Part shown: positions 13,358 through 15,988 of the stretch, one piece after another
How the letters are laid out: each line of letters opens with the position of its first letter
Position numbering within the stretch: position 1 is the first letter of the stretch
Notes under the pieces: generated by a model
Database searches by the model: none
Told to the model about the DNA's origin: nothing
Seen by the model: only the letters and a program-made list of their open reading frames with translations
NCBI GenBank assembly: GCA_045589235.1
Contig: JAZNOR010000037.1
Location: 1-15,988 of the forward strand
Length of the DNA stretch: 15,988 bases
Source of the DNA: RGIG7332 sp045589235
Lineage (GTDB): Bacteria > Bacillota > Clostridia > Oscillospirales > JAAYXM01
Direction: 5' to 3'
Position numbers and translations under genes: made by a program

Positions 13358-13386
13358 TTTACAAAGTGAATAAAACTCACTATAAT
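13358..13386 (+). promoter_or_regulatory. Promoter of the XRE repressor gene, with dyad in spacer
   Basis: TTTACA (13358-13363), a 17-nt spacer and TATAAT (13381-13386). AGTGA and TCACT (13365-13369, 13377-13381) form a dyad in the spacer, which may be an autoregulatory operator. Confidence 0.7.
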
Positions 13387-13410
13387 AATATGTAGGGAAT
13401 GTATTTATTC

Positions 13411-13432
13411 AGTCGTGCATTGCACGCCCGTT
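13411..13432. repeat. Degenerate REP-like palindrome in repressor leader
   Basis: CGTGCA-T-TGCACG (13414-13426) followed by CCCG. The left arm has lost its first bases (AGTCGTGCA), and the site lies in the 5' leader of the XRE gene. Confidence 0.7.
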
Positions 13433-13466
13433 ATCCTTGCACAATATTTTTTGGAGGAATAATTTT

Positions 13467-13793
13467 ATGTTTGGTGAAAGAATAAAGGAACTTCGCAAAA
13501 AGCACGGACTTACACAAAATGACGTTGCTTTAAAGGTTAACGTTGAGCGTTCCTCCGTTGCGAAATACGAGGGAACACAAGGCATTATGCCCTCGACAGA
13601 GGTGCTCATCCGCCTTGCGGATTTGTTCGGCGTAACGCTCGATTACTTGCTCGGGCGCACATCTGATGAAAGTATTCAGTTTTCAGACAACATTATTATG
13701 ATGAGCTTTGACGGAAAGAGAATTCTGCGCCGTATCCCTGCAGAGAAGATGCCCGTTTTATTTGAAATTGTTGAAACACTCGCGGATAAATAG
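13467..13793 (+). CDS. XRE-family (cI-like) transcriptional regulator
   Basis: 108 aa. The N-terminal ~65 residues are a classic Cro/cI helix-turn-helix: FGERIKELRKKHGLTQNDVA, recognition region VERSSVAKYEGTQG, then LIRLADLFGVTLDYLLGRTS. A short ~40-residue tail (NIIMMSFDGKRILRRIPAEK) follows, with no peptidase domain, so RecA-type self-cleavage is not expected. Start at 13467 because GGAGGAATAATTTT directly precedes it; the longer frame from 13437 has no ribosome binding site. It is transcribed divergently from the leftward phage operon, suggesting a repressor of that promoter. REP-like palindromes flank it on both sides. Confidence 0.85.
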   Translation: MFGERIKELRKKHGLTQNDVALKVNVERSSVAKYEGTQGIMPSTEVLIRLADLFGVTLDYLLGRTSDESIQFSDNIIMMSFDGKRILRRIPAEKMPVLFEIVETLADK

Positions 13794-13795
13794 AG

Positions 13796-13832
13796 ACGGG
13801 CGTGCACTGCACGCCCGTTTTTGCTCGCCCGT
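13796..13832. repeat. REP-like palindrome after the repressor gene
   Basis: An 11-bp-arm palindrome centred on 13807 (ACGGGCGTGCA / TGCACGCCCGT, 13796-13818), followed by TTTTTGCTCGCCCG. It begins 3 bp after the stop codon, and its T run means it can also act as a terminator. Confidence 0.85.
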
Positions 13833-13860
13833 TAAATTTTAATTATATGTGGTGATTTAT

Positions 13861-14334
13861 ATGGACAAACCCAAAAGAAAATTAAATCGCTTAACCAATT
13901 ATGATTATTCGTTACCCGGAACTTATTTTTTAACAATTTGCACATCTAAAAGACAAAATTATTTTTGGCAGACACTTGACTATCCTCAAGACTTCAAACT
14001 GTCGAAATACGGTGAATTTGTTGATGCTGCAATTAAAAAAATTCCGCAAGCTTATTCTTTAATAACTCTCGAATATTACACAATTATGCCTGATCACGTT
14101 CACATTTTACTCACAATACGTGATGCCTGCGGGCGTGCATTGCACGCCCCTACAATAAGCAAAATTGTGCAACAGCTAAAGGGATTTGTAACAAAACAGC
14201 TTGGTTTTTCTATTTGGCAAAAATCCTTCAGCGACCATGTAATTCGAAATGACATCGACTTATCGAAACATATTGAATATATCAACAACAATCCCTTAAA
14301 TTGGCTGTTGAAAAATCACGTTTTGACCGATTAA
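13861..14334 (+). CDS. REP-associated Y1 (IS200-like) transposase, RAYT
   Basis: 157 aa single-strand DNA transposase-like protein. N-terminal strand YDYSLPGTYFLTICTSKRQN, then HUH motif MPDHVHILL (H79, H81), helical KIVQQLKGFVTKQLG, and C-terminal WQKSFSDHVIRNDIDLSKHI followed by EYINNNPLNW. A Tyr in the C-terminal part (perhaps Y140) would be the nucleophile; I cannot settle which. The ATG at 13861 has GGTGAT before it; an in-frame GTG lies 4 codons upstream. REP-like palindromes sit just upstream (13796) and inside the gene (14131-14149). Such proteins are single-copy, non-IS, vertically inherited enzymes that disperse REP elements. It is next to the phage block but probably host-derived. 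Confidence 0.85.
   Translation: MDKPKRKLNRLTNYDYSLPGTYFLTICTSKRQNYFWQTLDYPQDFKLSKYGEFVDAAIKKIPQAYSLITLEYYTIMPDHVHILLTIRDACGRALHAPTISKIVQQLKGFVTKQLGFSIWQKSFSDHVIRNDIDLSKHIEYINNNPLNWLLKNHVLTD
14131..14153 (+). repeat. REP-like palindrome inside the transposase gene
   Basis: GGGCGTGCA-T-TGCACGCCC (14131-14149) followed by CCTAC. It is read in frame as GRALHAPT, in a loop just after the HUH strand. It is identical to the palindrome at 6902. Confidence 0.9.
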
Positions 14335-14355
14335 ACCGTTTTGCTCGCAACATAC

Positions 14356-14388
14356 AAAAAAATCTCCATTTCAAATGGAGATTTTTTT
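14356..14388. terminator. Bidirectional terminator between transposase and ROK genes
   Basis: Stem 14360-14371 with 14373-14384, flanked by A and T runs, sits between the convergent genes and abuts the ROK stop codon. Confidence 0.85.
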
Positions 14389-14390
14389 AT

Positions 14391-15512
14391 TTATTCAATC
14401 CAGAATTCGGAGGAGTGGAAAATTTTATCTAGCAGGTATCTTGCCGCGCCGCGACAAGCTGCATTTCCCGACACCTTTGATGTGTAAATTCTCATATTTT
14501 TAACGTTTACGTCAAATCCGATTTTCTCGATTTCTTCACGTAACATTGTGAGAAAAACGCCTCCGAGCTTTGCCATCGCACCGCCGACTATTATAACCTC
14601 GGGGTTTAAAATATTTATCATATTATTAAGCCCGACGGCTAAATATCTGCACACCTCATGTAAGGCACCCTTTGTGCCCTCTTCATCGAGCGTTGCAATC
14701 ACCTCGCGAAGGCTTCCCTTCCCTGCACGGTTTAAAAGAGCCGGAACAGAGGCGAGCATCTCAAGGCATCCGCGGCTGCCGCACGGACATTTCTCCCCAT
14801 TTAAATCGACCGATACGTGCCCGAGCTCACCCGCGTTACCGAACGCACCCGTGAAAATCTTGTTATCAAGCACGATTCCCGCGCCGATACCATCGTTAAT
14901 TTCAACGTAAACAAGGCTTTTTACATTGCCGCTGAGCTCGTATTTTTCGCAATATGCCGAGAACGAGGATTCATTACCCACCTGCACGCGCACATTGGGA
15001 AAACGCGCGTAAATCGCATCAATCGCCGCGTGTGCTTCCTCCGGTGAGAGCAAGGTTGATGCTGAAATTTTCATTTCGCTTTTATCGATAATCGCAGGGA
15101 TACCTATTGCAATACCGATAAGCTTATTTAAATCGAGCTCAATCATATCCTCAAGTGCCGGAATAAGCTTTGAAATATCATTCCCCGTGCGCTCACGGGT
15201 TAAATTACACTTTAAATCGTAAAGACCTGCTGAAAATCCCTTTGAAGAGAGCTCAATTCCGATAACATAGCCGCCATTCGATGCAACCTCAAGCATAACG
15301 GGTTTTCTGCCCGTTGCACTCGTTGCGGTTGTTCCGAGCTCCGCTACCATCCCCATCGCGCAAAGCTCATCCACAAGGGCGGAAACCGTTGTGGGAGAAA
15401 GGCCTGTAAGCTTCGTAAGGCGCGCACGGGAAATTGGCTCATTCTGATTTATAAGGTCAAAAACGAGGGATAAATTATTACTTTTAATAAGCTTTTGGTT
15501 TTTAGCACCCAT
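14391..15512 (-). CDS. ROK-family transcriptional repressor
   Basis: 373 aa. N-terminal winged helix (residues ~12-65: LVFDLINQNEPISRARLTKL, then TGLSPTTVSALVDELCAMGM) followed by a ROK sugar-kinase-like domain. The ROK zinc motif CPCGSRGCLE is at ~241-250, preceded by GELGHVSVDLNGEK; INDGIGAGIV and VGGAM patterns are present. This is the XylR/NagC repressor type, which senses a sugar or sugar phosphate. The catalytic region seems degenerate, as expected for a repressor. Start ATG at 15512, 4 bp after the preceding ceramidase-like gene, so they form an operon. Sugar ligand unknown. Confidence 0.9.
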   Translation of the reverse strand: MGAKNQKLIKSNNLSLVFDLINQNEPISRARLTKLTGLSPTTVSALVDELCAMGMVAELGTTATSATGRKPVMLEVASNGGYVIGIELSSKGFSAGLYDLKCNLTRERTGNDISKLIPALEDMIELDLNKLIGIAIGIPAIIDKSEMKISASTLLSPEEAHAAIDAIYARFPNVRVQVGNESSFSAYCEKYELSGNVKSLVYVEINDGIGAGIVLDNKIFTGAFGNAGELGHVSVDLNGEKCPCGSRGCLEMLASVPALLNRAGKGSLREVIATLDEEGTKGALHEVCRYLAVGLNNMINILNPEVIIVGGAMAKLGGVFLTMLREEIEKIGFDVNVKNMRIYTSKVSGNAACRGAARYLLDKIFHSSEFWIE

Positions 15513-15516
15513 TAAA

Positions 15517-15988
15517 TCACCACATTTTTAAAGTTTCAGCGAGTATCTTATCGCCCGCTTCTTCCTCAATGCTCCACGGGTCGACTAAATCCGGCTCATA
15601 GCCGCCGTTTTTGTGGCCCTGAGCGGTCGGGATATAGCAGCGCACGGTTCCGTTACACAGCTCGGCAATCATAATATCGCCGCCCTTATTCTTGCGCAAA
15701 TCCATACCGAAATCGCAGAAAATTTCACCCGGCCACGCAACAAAGTTTGCATCGCCTATTTGAATTCTGTTAACCTCTAGTGTTGTCTCGGTTGCAGGGT
15801 TATTATGCACGTCGATGAGCATACGGGAGAACAGGAACGGCGAGCGCATTTTGCTGCCCTCTTCCTTGATTTCGCCCGATAAAATTCCCTTTGCATAGGA
15901 AACTGCAGCGTCCGTCGGCTTTCTTAAATTAACCTTGAATTTGCGAGCATATGCCTTGATCGGAGCGTTATCCGAAAGCTTGATTTCG
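15517..15988 (-). CDS. Neutral-ceramidase-like protein, C-terminal part
   Basis: The gene continues past the right edge; about 156 C-terminal residues are visible (open frame to the window end). VNRIQIGDANFVAWPGEIFC, then CNGTVRCYIPTAQGHKNGGY, resembles the C-terminal half of neutral/alkaline ceramidase-like proteins (usual pattern: 'I.IGD..FVG.PGE.F', 'NG..GYIPT..A...GGYE'). The end, EEAGDKILAETLKMW, fits that family too. In bacteria such proteins are often of unknown substrate and sit by sugar regulators. An internal ATG at 15849 is not the start. The gene is followed after 4 bp by the ROK repressor, suggesting coregulation. Confidence 0.65.
   Translation of the reverse strand, partial: EIKLSDNAPIKAYARKFKVNLRKPTDAAVSYAKGILSGEIKEEGSKMRSPFLFSRMLIDVHNNPATETTLEVNRIQIGDANFVAWPGEIFCDFGMDLRKNKGGDIMIAELCNGTVRCYIPTAQGHKNGGYEPDLVDPWSIEEEAGDKILAETLKMW

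Noticed and set aside
14100..14291. 63-aa frame on the - strand inside the transposase gene
   Set aside because: Shadow of the transposase gene, which has motif and start support.

Overview
The window looks like part of a Clostridia-type Firmicutes chromosome of moderate GC, probably from a gut-type organism. The reasons are strong AGGAGG-type ribosome binding sites, consensus sigma-A promoters with 17-nt spacers, a ROK regulator and many Firmicutes-style phage genes. No taxonomic marker is present, so this assignment is soft.

About 2.0-13.8 kb is a compact phage-derived block. A small XRE repressor gene (13467-13793, +) faces away from a consensus promoter that drives leftward genes. Between them lies a gene-free stretch with DnaA-box-like sites, a 28-bp direct repeat and two candidate operators. 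The leftward genes run in this order: a helix-turn-helix replication or regulatory protein, a 65-aa candidate terminase small subunit, terminase large subunit, a previously easy-to-miss 59-aa membrane peptide, portal, scaffold-like protein, major capsid protein with an extra C-terminal domain, a head-tail connector-like protein, a 617-aa tail protein, a 363-aa coiled-coil protein, and a 413-aa protein whose C-terminus resembles polymorphic toxin type 44. I see no integrase, lysis cassette, long-tail genes or att sites, so the block looks like a minimal short-tailed or capsid-only element that has been reduced, domesticated or is a satellite.

Three repeat systems overlay it. (1) REP-like palindromes (core GGGCGNGC..GCNCGCCC, usually followed by CCTAC) sit between phage genes and next to a REP-associated Y1 transposase (RAYT) gene at 13861-14334. 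One palindrome lies in frame inside that transposase gene. (2) A 466-bp noncoding, hairpin-rich insertion between scaffold and capsid is flanked by a perfect 56-bp direct repeat that duplicates the scaffold gene's 3' end. A roughly 120-bp part of it recurs in frame inside the toxin gene, and three stem pairs covary between the two copies. (3) Left of the toxin, a promoter/leader of about 52 bp is duplicated in front of two unrelated membrane-protein genes, next to a remnant of a second toxin C-terminus. That arrangement suggests cassette turnover.

The left end holds a calcineurin-like phosphoesterase gene and the two small membrane-protein genes. The right end holds a leftward operon of a neutral-ceramidase-like protein (entering from outside the window) and a ROK-family repressor, separated from the transposase gene by a bidirectional terminator. 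These right-end genes look like ordinary host chromosome.
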